Below are positions 12,101 to 23,988 of a stretch of DNA of 64,000 nucleotides, one piece after another; position 1 is the stretch's first letter; the number at the start of each line of letters is the position of its first letter. The notes under the pieces are model-generated. The model was not told the origin of the DNA, did not search any database, and worked only from the letters and a program-made list of their open reading frames with translations. The DNA is from Paralvinella palmiformis (Eukaryota > Annelida > Polychaeta > Terebellida > Alvinellidae), in the NCBI GenBank assembly GCA_025642065.1, contig JAODUP010000427.1, positions 743,501-807,500 on the forward strand, read 5' to 3'. The translations under genes were made by a program, and so were the position numbers.

Positions 12101-14615
12101 TGTCAGCATTCGGGAGCTTCCGGTCACTGTTTAGCTTCAAAGTTGATTAATCAGCACTTTGAACGGGATTATTTAATATGTGGGTGATCGTTTACATTTT
12201 TTGACATTATTTATGATATTTGTGAGTATAGCTGGATTAGTCCTTAAAATCTGAAATGAAGGTGGACTATCCCTTAAATTAAGCTGATATGAAACATGAC
12301 TGGGATGCTTTTGATTAAATAAGCTGAATGACTTCATGGTGGAGAAAATTTCTTCTGCAACATTACACCTGGTCCCAAAATCATGATCAGGGATATATCT
12401 GATTTGTCATAACATAAATATCATATGGATGCACCTATATTTCTCTTGACATTAATGCATGGTCTGTCAGCATTAGCTTTTTACATATTTGGTTCTTTTT
12501 TATGAAACTTATGGTACATTGAACCACCTGAATTACAGATCATCTGATGCCAAAGAACATGTTTCTGCAGATTCACAGATTCAACATGTGCCTTTAGGGA
12601 ACACTGAAAATTGAAATAGAACACTACATACTAAGTATATGGTTCCCACAGCTAAGGAAATATTATTTTCCAGGACAAAATTACCATTTTCCCGGACAAA
12701 GTATACAATATTTAAAGGTAATAAATCAAGATACATGTACATGCAAAAAGCATATCATATTAATTCAATGTATGATCAATTATTGGCATTTTTATGGTAC
12801 ACCCCCCCTCCTCTCCTCATAATATTTTTCTTCTACAATCAAAGTTTACTTCTACAGGCATAATATTTTTTCACAGGCTTTTTGTGTTCTAAGTGGATTT
12901 TTTCACAGGCAATATTTTTTCTATGACATATCATGATTTTGTAAAATTCAAGATTTCTAGGACCTGGAAAATTCATTTTTTATTTTCCAGGATGTGTGGG
13001 AACCCTGATATAGTGATAGTAACATAGGATATAGTAAGTCATTAATGATTAAGTTAGGTATGTGACATTGAGTTATTTTACAGATAACTTTATTATTTAA
13101 TTAAACTTAGAGTCCAGTCTTCTAGCTACTCTATATATAATCATTAAACCCTGTGCTACACCATAAATTTAACAATGTTTCCACTGAACTTATATTTTAC
13201 TTTTAGCAACAAATTATTCCCATTTTCTTGGCATATCCCAAATAGTGGCATAAGGGCTATAAATGGAATTCATACTCAGAGGGTAATTATTAAATGTACT
13301 ACATGATCTATAAATGAAGTCCCTCTGGCATTGGTAGTAGCAAAAAAAAGTTGCAACACCATTTTCTAACATTCCAAAGCAGATGGGAATGGATACTGTT
13401 CACATACTTTTAAAGTGAGTAATGCTACAGTATCTCTTGCCATAGCCTGAGTGACAGCATATCTTTTAAGCTGAGCAGAGTTGGGTTTGTACCGGGTACA
13501 AAGATATTTCTATCCTACCTATGATAGAAACCTATGGTAAAAACAATGATAGACATAGGAAAAATAGTAGAAACTGGATAATTATCCAGTAGAAACTGAT
13601 TTTCAGATTGAATTAGGAGGCATTATTTTCACAAGCACAGACACTCATTGAAAACATACAGATGCAAATGTTGAAGTTTTTCAAAGTTGCTGTTTAGTGT
13701 TTGATTCTACTGAAAATAAAACATATATATGTAATTGTAAATATAAATGTATAGGTAGGACACAATATGTACCCAAATCTGAATTTCTGACCAAAATACA
13801 AAGGCCCAAAAGGGGTATTTTTAATGTTGAAAATTGATGAAAAAATAAGATTCCAATCCAAGTGTTGATCTTGGGCCGTAATGGTAGTTTTCCAGCCTGT
13901 TACCACTACCAGATCATGGCAGATGTCGCACTAGTTGTGAATATTGTGACTAACTGTCTATTATGACAACCCCATCACGATAATCCCATGTCATGTGACT
14001 TGTCAAAATTGCAGATATATCTCAGTAATACTAATAGGTTATCTGAAGTTGATTAGCCGCGTACACTTAACTTTAAGTTAACCCATTTTGACATTATTAT
14101 TCTATCACACTGACACTCACAGGTGTGGTGGGTCAATGGGTTTAACCATCTCGGCATCTGATAATGATATTTTGACTTATCAAACTCGAAAGTGGGTTGG
14201 TTAGTAGGGTCAAAAACACGTTTAACGACAGTCACAATGTTGAATGCAGCAAACGTTAGTTAAATAAACAATATTCATCACAAGTCTTACCAGGTTTAAA
14301 GTTTATATTCTAAATTAAACTGATTTAGGAAAATCTACTCTTCATTTCGACTTTAAGTTTAGTCTTTACTCTTCAAAGTTTACTTGAGTGATCAGATCAC
14401 TGATCAGATTACGGTTTTATCAAACTTACCTGCTGGGCATTTACAACACGCACAATTTGATTGTGCGGCATAGGAATCTGCTGCCTTTGATACATAATAT
14501 CCTTTAAGAATTCCGTCACTAATTTGACCTTAACGGAACTGGTTAAAGCACCATCAAGAGCTATTGTGGAGATACAATTTTGAAAACGACCTTTTCGTTT
14601 CGGCAAAGTCGCCAT
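9159..14615 (-). CDS. MAD2L1BP: MAD2L1-binding protein (p31comet)
   Basis: Two coding exons: 14615-14430 (ATG, 62 codons, donor CAG|GTAAGT) and 10004-9159 (stop), joined in phase 0 to give 343 residues. p31comet binds closed MAD2 through its own HORMA fold and, with TRIP13, disassembles the mitotic checkpoint complex. Diagnostic matches to the family are FLKDIMYQRQQIPMP (residues 37-50; human LLKHIMYQRQQLPLP), RRVLILVGSTSVLPKE (112-127), PKPRFKLPSSGSRLSV (192-207) and C-terminal GYLWYQLPTCIKGY (320-333), the seat-belt-like end. It is longer than human (274 aa) because about 105 residues (213-318), Ser/Asn/Cys-rich and without recognised motif, separate the last two conserved blocks. The 4.4-kb intron holds a MITE and a hAT-like remnant. 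Confidence 0.88.
11800..12277 (-). mobile_element. T2/Kolobok-like MITE, truncated
   Basis: Matches the 33241-33828 element in reverse orientation over most of its length (GGATTATTTAATATGTGGGTGATCG, for example, is shared). The right end reads GGTGGACTATCCC followed by TTAA; the left end is lost. It lies in the MAD2L1BP intron. Confidence 0.65.
12639..13006. mobile_element. Possible hAT-type MITE
   Basis: Outer ends form an imperfect inverted repeat: GGTTCCCACAG on the left and GTGTGGGAACC on the right, both followed inward by a TTTTCCAGG block. CAGGG-TTCCC ends are typical of hAT relics. No target duplication is visible, so the call is tentative. Confidence 0.4.
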
Positions 14616-15654
14616 GATTCATTTAAATGATGGCGCCTGAAATAAAAACGAGGCTACATAAACACAAGCACGTGTTTCGAAAGCCTTGACCTAATATTAT
14701 TGACAACGTTGACAAAAACAGAGCCCGTTTCATTCCATCAGCGGCTCTGTTTCGTATGCCCGTTTCGTTATATCAGTAGATGGCTGCAACATTGAATGGA
14801 ATGATTTATTTTTAAATGTGTTGATATATTTAATAAATGTTTTTTCTGAGTGTATTTCTTTTTATAATAAACAACATAAAATGGCAAACTGCAGTAGCGA
14901 ATCAAACATGCCAATTTACATGCCATGGCTTACGTTTTTACTGTAAAATATAACTATTACTTGAACTCGAAGATTTTCGGTCTCTAGTAAGTAATATCCT
15001 TTGTATCCCACCTGATTACCGTTCTCATCTCCAGCAAACATAAGATTATATAAGTTAGTTTACAGTATATCATCGATCCTTAAATTACATACATTTCCCC
15101 ACCTTATTTTAACTTCGGACTTCTTAATTCCTGTTGTTGGTACTCCCGGAAAAGTTATAATTGATTGTCAGTATAGTGGGATATATCTTAATTACTAGTT
15201 TTCTTTGGATTGAATTGGGAATAAATATTTCGCCGTTGTTCCAAAATATTCCCAGCCCACGCACGTACGTGTTGAGATCAGTTTGAAAACTGGAACAAAT
15301 TAAAGCTTGATTTTACTGTTACCAATAATTATGGCCGCCCGTTGAAGATATTTAAACTGAGCCAGGATATGATCTGATATAATAGATCCAGGAGATCGAA
15401 TAGGTAATTATAACAGGGTTAATTGATGTTTCTATAATCAGTTAACTATAATTCAAGTCGTGATTCAGGCTTTCACGCAGTGTTGTTGCATGTTCATCCA
15501 ACTACTATATATAGATACAGTTATCTGAAACATTCTGAAAGAAAATATTGGTACGTTGTTCGTGAATTTTAAAGGCGTTGTCATCATTAATAACATTTTA
15601 ATATGTGCTACTTATAATTACTGGTGAAAATCACATTATTTCGCTTTAAATAGA

Positions 15655-15690
<36 letters not shown>
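15655..15690. repeat. (AT)n microsatellite
   Basis: Uninterrupted AT run. Confidence 0.95.
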
Positions 15691-15692
<2 letters not shown>

Positions 15693-16044
15693 CATACCAT
15701 AATATTTTGTAAATATATTTCTTGGTGTGACCAAATATGAAAGTAATTCTCGTAGTAGGTTTAACTTTTAAGTAGATATCAATTTTGCATGGTGGTTTAT
15801 CGCTCGCCATAATCCCGATTTTCTTCACCCATTTCTATATATATATACGGCGAGTAGTTCACAGACTTTTTTGGACGAGAGTTATTAATATTTTAATGGG
15901 GGAGTTTTTTCTTCCAGCCAGTCAACACTTAATTATAGCTGTAATATTGTAAAGTGCCTTAGAGTAGCTATCTAGCTGAATAGGACGCTATATAAATGCC
16001 ACATATTATTATTATTATGTAGCTATATAGGCTGTTTTCACCGA

Positions 16045-16055
16045 ATGTGTGTGTG

Positions 16056-16119
<64 letters not shown>
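16045..16119. repeat. (GT)n(AT)n(GT)n compound microsatellite
   Basis: Short GT, then AT, then a long GT run. Confidence 0.95.
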
Positions 16120-16120
<1 letters not shown>

Positions 16121-16951
16121 CATCAATTTAAAATAATAAAAGTATTTCTAATTAGTTATCATGCTACATGATGATTGGAGCAATAAATTACAGACAACAC
16201 CTGCCATGCAACTATTGAGGTATTCAGCTATAAATATAAAAACAGTCATTTCGGCAATTATTATTATTATTATCTCATATACCTTATAATCATCCTGTCA
16301 ATGATAATGATTTCAATATCATCCCCTAACCATAATCACCTGATCATGCACTTTCCGGGACACCGCAGTTGTATCATGACTTCTGACATGATCCATGCTC
16401 TTATATTATACACAGTGTAGGAGCTAGGATAACGTACATATCCATTTGGACACCTGAGCTGATCTAGCCAAGAAATCACGAGCCTATATCTCGTCATCAC
16501 TCATCATAAATTGTCTCACGACGTCTTATAAATGGTACACCAGTTGATTCATTTTGCTATATACCGTGACCGGTGCTGAAGTATTATTACCATACATAGA
16601 CCATCTTGCCAGACCCATTAAAAACAACTTGTAATCAACGAAATTGTGGAAGAGTAGTTTACTATTAGCTAAGTTTTATCATTCCCTGTTATCGATCTAT
16701 CGCTTCTAAATCGTGTCAGGCTCGTTTATGGGGTGGTCAAGTATTGATCCTAAATCTGTTCAATTGTTGTCAATATAGGTGTGATCTGATAACTTTTCAT
16801 GTTTCATAAACGATTTTTCAAAGCTTAAGATATTTACGTATTATAACGTATAGGTGTATCGATCGAGCCTAATTATCGTTTTCAAGTTTGTTACATTTTT
16901 ATGTTTTCTCTGGCTTCCCTGATAACTCAGGGATGCCTCCATGGACTAATT

Positions 16952-16953
<2 letters not shown>

Positions 16954-16990
<37 letters not shown>
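16954..16990. repeat. (AT)n microsatellite
   Basis: AT run directly adjoining the head of the following SINE. Confidence 0.95.
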
Positions 16991-16992
<2 letters not shown>

Positions 16993-17160
16993 CGCGGTTG
17001 GCCACATATCTCAAACACCCGAGTTCAAATCTCAGCGTGGGGATGTCTGAAGGTTGTTTCGTCTTTGACTTCGCCTCATTACCTTTGGAGGTCGCTCGAC
17101 CCGTTTAGCCTAGTTTCGGCACAAATTTAGGTGGTCGTAAAACATCAAGCATTTCATCGT
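16991..17160 (+). mobile_element. tRNA-derived SINE, group A, copy 2
   Basis: The only plus-strand group A copy. B-box-like GAGTTCAAATCTC near 17022, then the body GAAGGTTGTTTCGTCTTTGA, CCTTTGGAGGTCGCTCG and GTAAAACATCAAGCA. The A-box end is fused to an AT microsatellite. Confidence 0.7.
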
Positions 17161-17804
17161 TTTCATTTAATCATTTCCCTGATAACTATGATTAATATAT
17201 TGGTTTATCATTTGGTAGTCGGTGATCTTAACGATGTGTGGTGTATCAATCAGATGATTATCTATCTTATTTTGGTTGAGTAAACTTACTCACATGTAGG
17301 CTGCCTATACATGATTATGTCAACAATAAATAATAATTATGCATGAGTGCATGCATGGACTTTCCGGTGTATGTGTTTTTTTTTTCGGCATTGTTAAAAC
17401 TCTATTGTGATATATCGTAGCACAATACTCAGAATGAAAGCCAAAAAGCAATATTAATAGCGCTGTAATTTAATTGTTGCGCGCGCAGGTGCGTGTGTGT
17501 GGATCACGCAGCTGGGGATGTCTAACAATTAAGTGACAAAACAAATGCATACACGATCGAAGCTGTAGAACGAAGGGTCGACGCTCTAGGATCTGGAGGA
17601 AAAGGACTACAACTTGCTAAAAATAGCGCAGAGAGTGGGAGAGACACAACGCTGAAGAGTCACGCCAGGTGGAGCTTATAATTCATCAGTGGACTTCCTA
17701 AGGTCAGCTGACCGCGAAATAACATTTAAACCACAACGGCTTATATAACCGATATAAACTTTAAAAAAAACAGTCAAATTACAAAAAGATTGGACGCGGC
17801 ATAG

Positions 17805-17980
<176 letters not shown>

Positions 17981-18105
17981 GACTGGGATCGTATAAGATC
18001 CCTCTTCACTGACGCTACCTCATATATATATAACAGTTAAAGTTATGTTAAACCGTAACACTAATATATTGCGTAATAATGTTGGATGTATCAGCTCTAG
18101 TGTAC

Positions 18106-18277
18106 TAGTAGAGAGGCAGATTTAAAAGAGTCGCTTATTTTAGGAGTTCAAATAACTTTGGGTTACAAGCTGGCATCCACCCTAGATCATTAGTCCATAG
18201 GGCTGCGCATCACCCCTGGGTGGATGCCATCTCTGATTTTTCCTAATAGGCGTGTATTAACTATTTTTGTGTGAAAT
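18106..18277. repeat. Left terminal inverted repeat
   Basis: 15-bp perfect terminus plus a sub-terminal arm of about 120 bp. Relative to the right end it carries some 23 bp of extra sequence between the two blocks. Confidence 0.85.
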
Positions 18278-18859
18278 CGGCCTTTTTTTGAAATTACCAT
18301 ATTGTGGGGGTAAGAGAACTAAACATGCTCATAGGTTGGCCAAACATTGCAGCAGAAGAACAAACTAACCACCAAAATGAAGCTTGTAACATGCACCAAG
18401 AGATCATTTTGTCAAATATTGCAATTTACCAGTCGCAAGGGGGTAATTGAGGTCAGGCCCTACTTTGACCCCTTACCTCCCCCAAATTACCCTTTTCGCC
18501 TAGAAATGCCCCAAAAATGTGTAAAGTTCATAGATTCAGTATATTTATGATATGGAACTTGGAGAAGACAGACAAAGGCAGGTTTTCACCAAGTTTCATC
18601 AACCTGGGGGAATTAGGGGCGAAATGCCGGAGGGTTGCATATCCCCCATTTTCTGGCAAAGACCAGTGAAAAGGAAAAAAATAACATATAATAAAGGTAT
18701 TCCTTTAGAATACATTTATTTTACATTGTATTGACCACCGAACAGGATTTTGTGTTTAGAAATAACTTTTCGGGTCTATATCAGTCCCAGCAAAAGTACT
18801 CTGTGCAACCCCCCCCCCCCATTGCAGCCCTTACCCTAGGCTCTACCCTTTACAACTTG

Positions 18860-21800
18860 ATGATTGTTGTTCCGCATGAAAATGATTTGGGTAGTGAAAT
18901 GATCAATTTGTATGCAGTCTCATTGGTAAGTAATCGTTTTAGTACCTTGTTTCACATAAATTTTGTTTTTCTGGTGAGGTCAAGGTCGGGTTGAATAGGG
19001 GAAATGTTTTCACGGTAAAAACTCTCTGGGAGCGCTACCTAGAGTTACTGACTACAAGGTCAGCGGAAAGCGAACTCCAGGATGACAACAACACATTGCG
19101 GTGGTTTCGCAATAAGGTAAAGAAACATTTTGAGGGGAAGGCCGAGTTCATTGCACAGGAAAATAGAGCTGATTCCCTTCTCATTTTTCCAACTGTATCA
19201 AAGGACCGTGTTACTGCAAAATGGAGGGAGAATGCTGGGGAATTAGAGGCAATGGACACAGAATACAAACTGCAGAAGGCATTCAAAGAACTGGACATTG
19301 ACACTCAGCTCATGAAATCAATGTACCACGTGGGTACCAAGATTAGAAGTGAATTGCAGAATGTAGAATCACATAGTATGTATGATGGCATTGACATTGC
19401 TCATGTTGAAAAAATGGTACCTCAGAACCTTTTCCTTCTTCTCAGTATCATAGTAGGTGACAACGAAAGTGATGAATGTAGGGAAAAGATATTTAGCTTA
19501 GCTCAAGATGTAATCTATGTTGCTTCAAGGGGTAACACCCTTACGCCAAAGCATGTAGGCCTAGCATCTACTGTCCACCACGCAACTAGAAGTAAATCAT
19601 TAGTCCAACTTCTGAACGCTGCTGGTCACTGTGCAAGTTATGAGACAGTTGAGAAAGTAGACACCAGCATCGCCAAAAGTGAAATTGAACTAGAAATGGG
19701 AAACTTTACCCAGTTTGCGGGAGATAACATAAATATAACCGTAGAAACACTAGATGGAAAGGGCATGTTCAATGCTACACAATATGCTGCATTTCAGTAT
19801 GGAAAACAAGAAAACAGCAGCACTGTCAATGGTAATAGGGTAATCAGCAAACAAAAATGCTTTGGTCCATCGTTGCCCCCAGACTTTCATGAAATCCTAC
19901 CATCTGGCTATTCAAAGAAGAAGCGCCCTGCCCCAATCTTCCCCTTGCTTGACTCAGATTGGTTTGAACCTAGTGATGAGTGCTCGGAGTCCACCAGGGC
20001 CAAAGACTTGGCCTGGTTCTTATGTCGAAATAGTAACCCAGATGCGCAGCAGATCCCAAGTTGGACAGGTTTTAACCATGTTGTCTCTACTTTTGAATCT
20101 GAAACTACCAGTGTTGGTCACATGCCAATTATTCCAACCCCAGCCGATGACATGAACACTGTTTACACAGTTCTCGTTAGATGTAAAGCCATTTCGGAGA
20201 AGCTTGGGCAGACATACACTGTAATTTCATTTGATCACGCCTTGCATTGCAGAGCGAAGGAGGTTGTTTGGAGTAAAAGAGATGAATTCGAAAATGTCAT
20301 TGTCAGACTAGGGGGCTTCCACACTGCCATGAATTTTATGAAAGCTATCGGTCAACACATGGATTCTTCAGGGTTAAGAGATGTGTGGGTTGAGAGTGGT
20401 GTATATGGTGAAAACACAACCTCGCATATGCTAACAGGGCATGCTTACAATAAGGCAATTCGTGGACATAAACTAACATATGAAGCACTCTGGAGAATAC
20501 TCTGGCCCAAGTTCCAGGAGTGGGCTGTGCAAAACGGAAAGTCACTGCATGAAAACCTATTGGCGGTCGTTGACGATGTTGTGGAAAAGTTCACAACCAA
20601 AGATGAAGATGTCACTGATTATTTTTGTGCACTGGTTAGAGTTACATCTACTGTACTTGATCCGCTGAAGGAGTTTGATGAATCAGAGTCGGCTCACCCA
20701 ACATTCACATTTTGGCGGCAGTATATGGAGATGGTTTCCATTTTGATGGGATTCATTAGAGCGGACCGTGAAGGCAACTGGGCCCTTCATTTGGAACTTT
20801 TCTCAAAGATGTTGCCTTGGTTTGCCATTTATGATCACACTAATTACGCTCGCTGGGGGCCAGTGTACCTGGCTGATATGAGAGCTCTCCCAACTACAGC
20901 ACCAGAGGTCTTCAATGAATTCGTTGCTGGTCGGTTTTCAATCAAGAGAAATGAGGGTAAATTCAAACAGGTGGCGACTGACCAGACACTTGAACACGTC
21001 AACCGGATTGCTAAAGTGAGTGGAGGTATTGTAGGGATCACACACATAGATTCTGCACGAGATAGGTGGTGTTTGACATACAATGAGCGTGCCAGAATTT
21101 CAGATGATACCCTGCGTCTCTTTGGCCAACAGCATGATGATACAAATGACGACTGGACTCATAGGGATGCTGGCAAAGCCGGTTTGAAGAGAGACGAGGA
21201 AGATGTCAGAAAGCTGATGAAAGAGTTCGAGAGGTTCCAGGTCTTTTCACATTCCACATCTGAACTGATGAACTTGTCAAACAATGACATCGTACCTGAT
21301 GAAATCACATCAGATATTCTGTCTGCCGAGGGAAAAGGGCACAAATTAGTGACTGAATTTGTGAAATCTCGTCTTGATGAACAGGACACCGACTTTTACT
21401 CCAGAATCGCACAGATCAAAGCCAAGACCATGGCAACTATGTACAAGACAACTGTTCAAGTCAACAAGGATACTGTCACTGTTGTGAAGGCAGAACGTGA
21501 TATATTCAGAAGGCTGCTAGTTGTGAGAGATAGTGGACGGGAAGTTGACCTTGGAAGCGTCCTCAAGTATGAGCTTTCCCCTGTACCGTTGGCGCTAGCG
21601 AGCACAAATCAAAAATTGAACACAACAACCAAGGCTGATCTGGCCGACATCCTCACAGAATCTATTGAAGTGAAACAAAAGCTTCCCGCCAGCAGCAGTC
21701 CAACTTGCCTTCTAGTTGACGGTCCAGCCCTAATTCAGGCAATTGGTAAACCAGAGCATGCAAGAACATTTCAGGATCTAGGCAATGTATTTGTTAAGAA

Positions 21801-22845
21801 CATTTTGGCTAAGTTCAAGTCCGGTTACCCAAGAGTTGATGTTCTATTTGATCGCTATCAGGAGACATCGATAAAGGATGGAGCACGAGCAAATCGAGTC
21901 GGAAGTTCACAGCCAATCAGACGGAAAATAGACTCGGGCACAGTCAAATTGCCTCATTGTTGGTCCAAGTTCATGAGCCACACATCTAACAAGTCTGAAT
22001 TGGCAACCTTCATATCAAATGAATTGAAGAACTGTTCTGAGCTTCCTTCAGACTGTGAGTTGGTACTTGGAGGGGGCTTCAGTGATATTAGAATGGTGTG
22101 GTCATCAGCATCACGAGACCTTTCCCACTTAATCAGCACCACAGAAGAAGCAGACACTAGGATTTTTGTACATGCTAAGGATGCTTTAGCTTGTGGGTAT
22201 CAACGCGTGGTCATCAGTTGTCGAGACACAGATGTCTTGGTACTAGCACTTGGCCACAGATCTGAACTTTCTCCAGAGATTTGGATTCATTCTGGCACTT
22301 CAAAAGATCCAAAGTACATCCCTGTCCATTCAATCAATCTGGCCCCATCAGTGATTGACAATCTAATGGCATTCCATGCAGTCACTGGTTGTGATACAAC
22401 CAGCCAATTCTCAGGTAAAGGAAAACATACCTGCTGGAAAGTATTTTTAAAGGAACCAGACTTACTACAAGCGATTGGCGGTTCTGCAGAATGCAGTGAA
22501 GATGGACGAAAGGGTGCAGAAAAGTTTGTTTGCCACCTGTTCGGCTACGGAAATTGTGGGTCCGTGAATGAAGTTAGGCTGAAGATGTTTGTGAAGGGGA
22601 AGTCCTCCATAGAAGCCTTACCACCTACTGAGGACGCTCTTTCTTTTCATCTCATGCGCAGTAACTACCAAGCTTTCATCTGGAAGACAGCCCTTACGAA
22701 TGACACGGATCTACCCTCTCCAGATGGGAACGGATGGACCGTTAAAGCTGGGAAACTTACGCCGGTGCTAATGTCCTTGCAATCAGTGCCAAAATCATGC
22801 ATGGCTTTGGTCAGTTGCTCTTGTAAGAAGTGCAACCAGATGTGA
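18860..22845 (+). CDS. Transposon protein: RNase H-like plus PIN/FEN-like regions
   Basis: The main frame is open from 18943 to TGA at 22843-22845 (1,285 codons counted from TTG 18991; first in-frame ATG only at 19252). An upstream frame with ATG 18860 (MIVVPHENDLGSEMINLYAV) ends at a GTAAGT donor (18926). Joining it to an AG at 18977-18978 removes 53 bp and restores the frame, so I place the start there (inference). Numbering from 18991, candidate catalytic acids of an RNase H fold are D245 (FAGDNI), D415 (ISFDHALH) and E668 (DQTLEHVN), with conserved LGGFHTAMNF (440-449) between. Acidic motifs typical of PIN/FEN nucleases follow: D910 (LLVDG), D954, E1052/E1053/D1055 (EEADTR), D1079/D1081 (RDTDVLVLAL) and D1135 (TGCDTT). 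From memory, similar proteins are abundant and uncharacterised in corals and molluscs. Domain names rest on motifs only. Confidence 0.75.
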
Positions 22846-22924
22846 CTGTCTAAAGGCTGGCTTTCTCGCTTGCACAAGCGCTTGCAACTGTGAAGGGTTG
22901 TGTCAAATGGATGAAGATGATTAA
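22841..22924 (+). pseudogene. Frameshifted Cys-rich C-terminus of the transposon protein
   Basis: The main frame stops just after SCSCKKCNQM. The overlapping +1 frame continues from TGT 22841 for 27 codons to TAA 22922-22924 and reads CDCLKAGFLACTSACNC and onward, six more Cys spaced as a zinc-binding cluster. One surplus base near 22840 would explain it. Confidence 0.65.
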
Positions 22925-23409
22925 TTAACTTAATTAAGCATGGTGACAACAGCAGTTAAAGTCAGTATGTTCTCAAACTGTTGGAACTGTCGTAAAGGTT
23001 TGACCCCCCCCCCCCGTCCCCGTCCTCACCCCCTCCCCATTGCTAAGTGACATGTTTTTAGAAAAAGATGACGATTGTAACTAAGCTTCTAATGTTACAG
23101 AGTTACTTATTGAATTTACAAAAAAAAATTGTGGTATTAGAACAGTAAAGCGTCTTTTCTAAACGGTGGCATTTTTTAGGGAAAAAAGTTGTGAAAGGTC
23201 ATTTTTGGGGGGTAAGGGGTCAAAGTAGGGTCCGACCCCTGTCTCCATGTGGCAGATACAATTTTGTAACTTTTCATGAATAAACTTGTTAGAGTATATT
23301 ACACACTTCATTTTCATGGTTGATTTGTTTGCATATCTTGAAAAGTGACGATATAACGGCCCTTTCTACATCCCCTACCCCCAAAATATGCCCATTTTCG
23401 GAAAATTCC

Positions 23410-23559
23410 ATTTTCACACAAAAAGGGTTAATACACGACTATAAGGAAAAATCAGAGGTGGCATCCACCCAGGGAGGATGGGCCCACCTACGGGCTAATG
23501 ATATAGGGTGGATACCAGCTTGTAACCCAAAGTGATTTGGGGTCTCTGCCTCTCTACTA
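23410..23559. repeat. Right terminal inverted repeat
   Basis: Reverse complement of the left end: sub-terminal arm 23410-23533 and 15-bp terminus 23545-23559. Confidence 0.85.
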
Positions 23560-23640
23560 TACGTATTTCTCGGGCAATATAGAAATCCCGATGTCGTAAT
23601 TCTCCTTTTATTAGCCTTGCGCATGTATTACAAATTGAAT

Positions 23641-23641
23641 T

Positions 23642-23686
<45 letters not shown>
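23641..23686. repeat. (CT)n(AT)n compound microsatellite
   Basis: CT run passing directly into an AT run, about 80 bp beyond the transposon end. Confidence 0.95.
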
Positions 23687-23923
23687 CGCTACTGATTTCT
23701 TAAACAAATAATTAAGCGTGGATATCATATACTGAGTGATCCTGGACAAGCTGGGATCGCCGAATGGTTCCAGACTGAACCTCTCCGATTGAACGACCAT
23801 GCATACGGTTGGAAAATGTTCCAAGATTAATTAAGAGTTAATTAAGAGGCTAGGAAAATGCTCCCAGATGAATACAGCTTCTAGACTGTAATTCTAGATT
23901 GGAATATGATACACAGGATGATT

Positions 23924-23988
23924 GATGTTTTACGGCCACTTTTTGATCTGTAGTCCAACACGCTACCGCTACATCACGGAGGCGTCCC
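23924..23988 (-). mobile_element. SINE group A, internally deleted copy 3
   Basis: Keeps the tail side (TTGATGTTTTACGGCCACTT) and the tRNA-like head (GCTACCGCTACATCACGGAGG on the plus strand); the middle is lost. Confidence 0.65.

Larger units (their letters stand above)
18106..23559 (+). mobile_element. DNA transposon with inverted ends, superfamily unassigned
   Basis: 5,454 bp. Termini are TAGTAGAGAGGCAGA (18106-18120) and its exact reverse complement (23545-23559). Longer sub-terminal arms 18155-18277 and 23410-23533 are also reverse complements at high identity, including ACTTTGGGTTACAAGCTGG and GGGTGGATGCCA. A third inverted block (CCCTACTTTGACCCCTTACC) lies near 18459 and 23205. TAC flanks both ends (18103-18105, 23560-23562), consistent with a 3-bp target duplication; TA with ends starting GTAGAG is the alternative. 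The element holds one long reading frame on the plus strand. Confidence 0.85.

Noticed and set aside
18106..23559. Assignment of the transposon to Academ, PIF/Harbinger or Zator
   Set aside because: The 3-bp flank fits several superfamilies and the end sequence does not settle it; family-level profiles would be needed.
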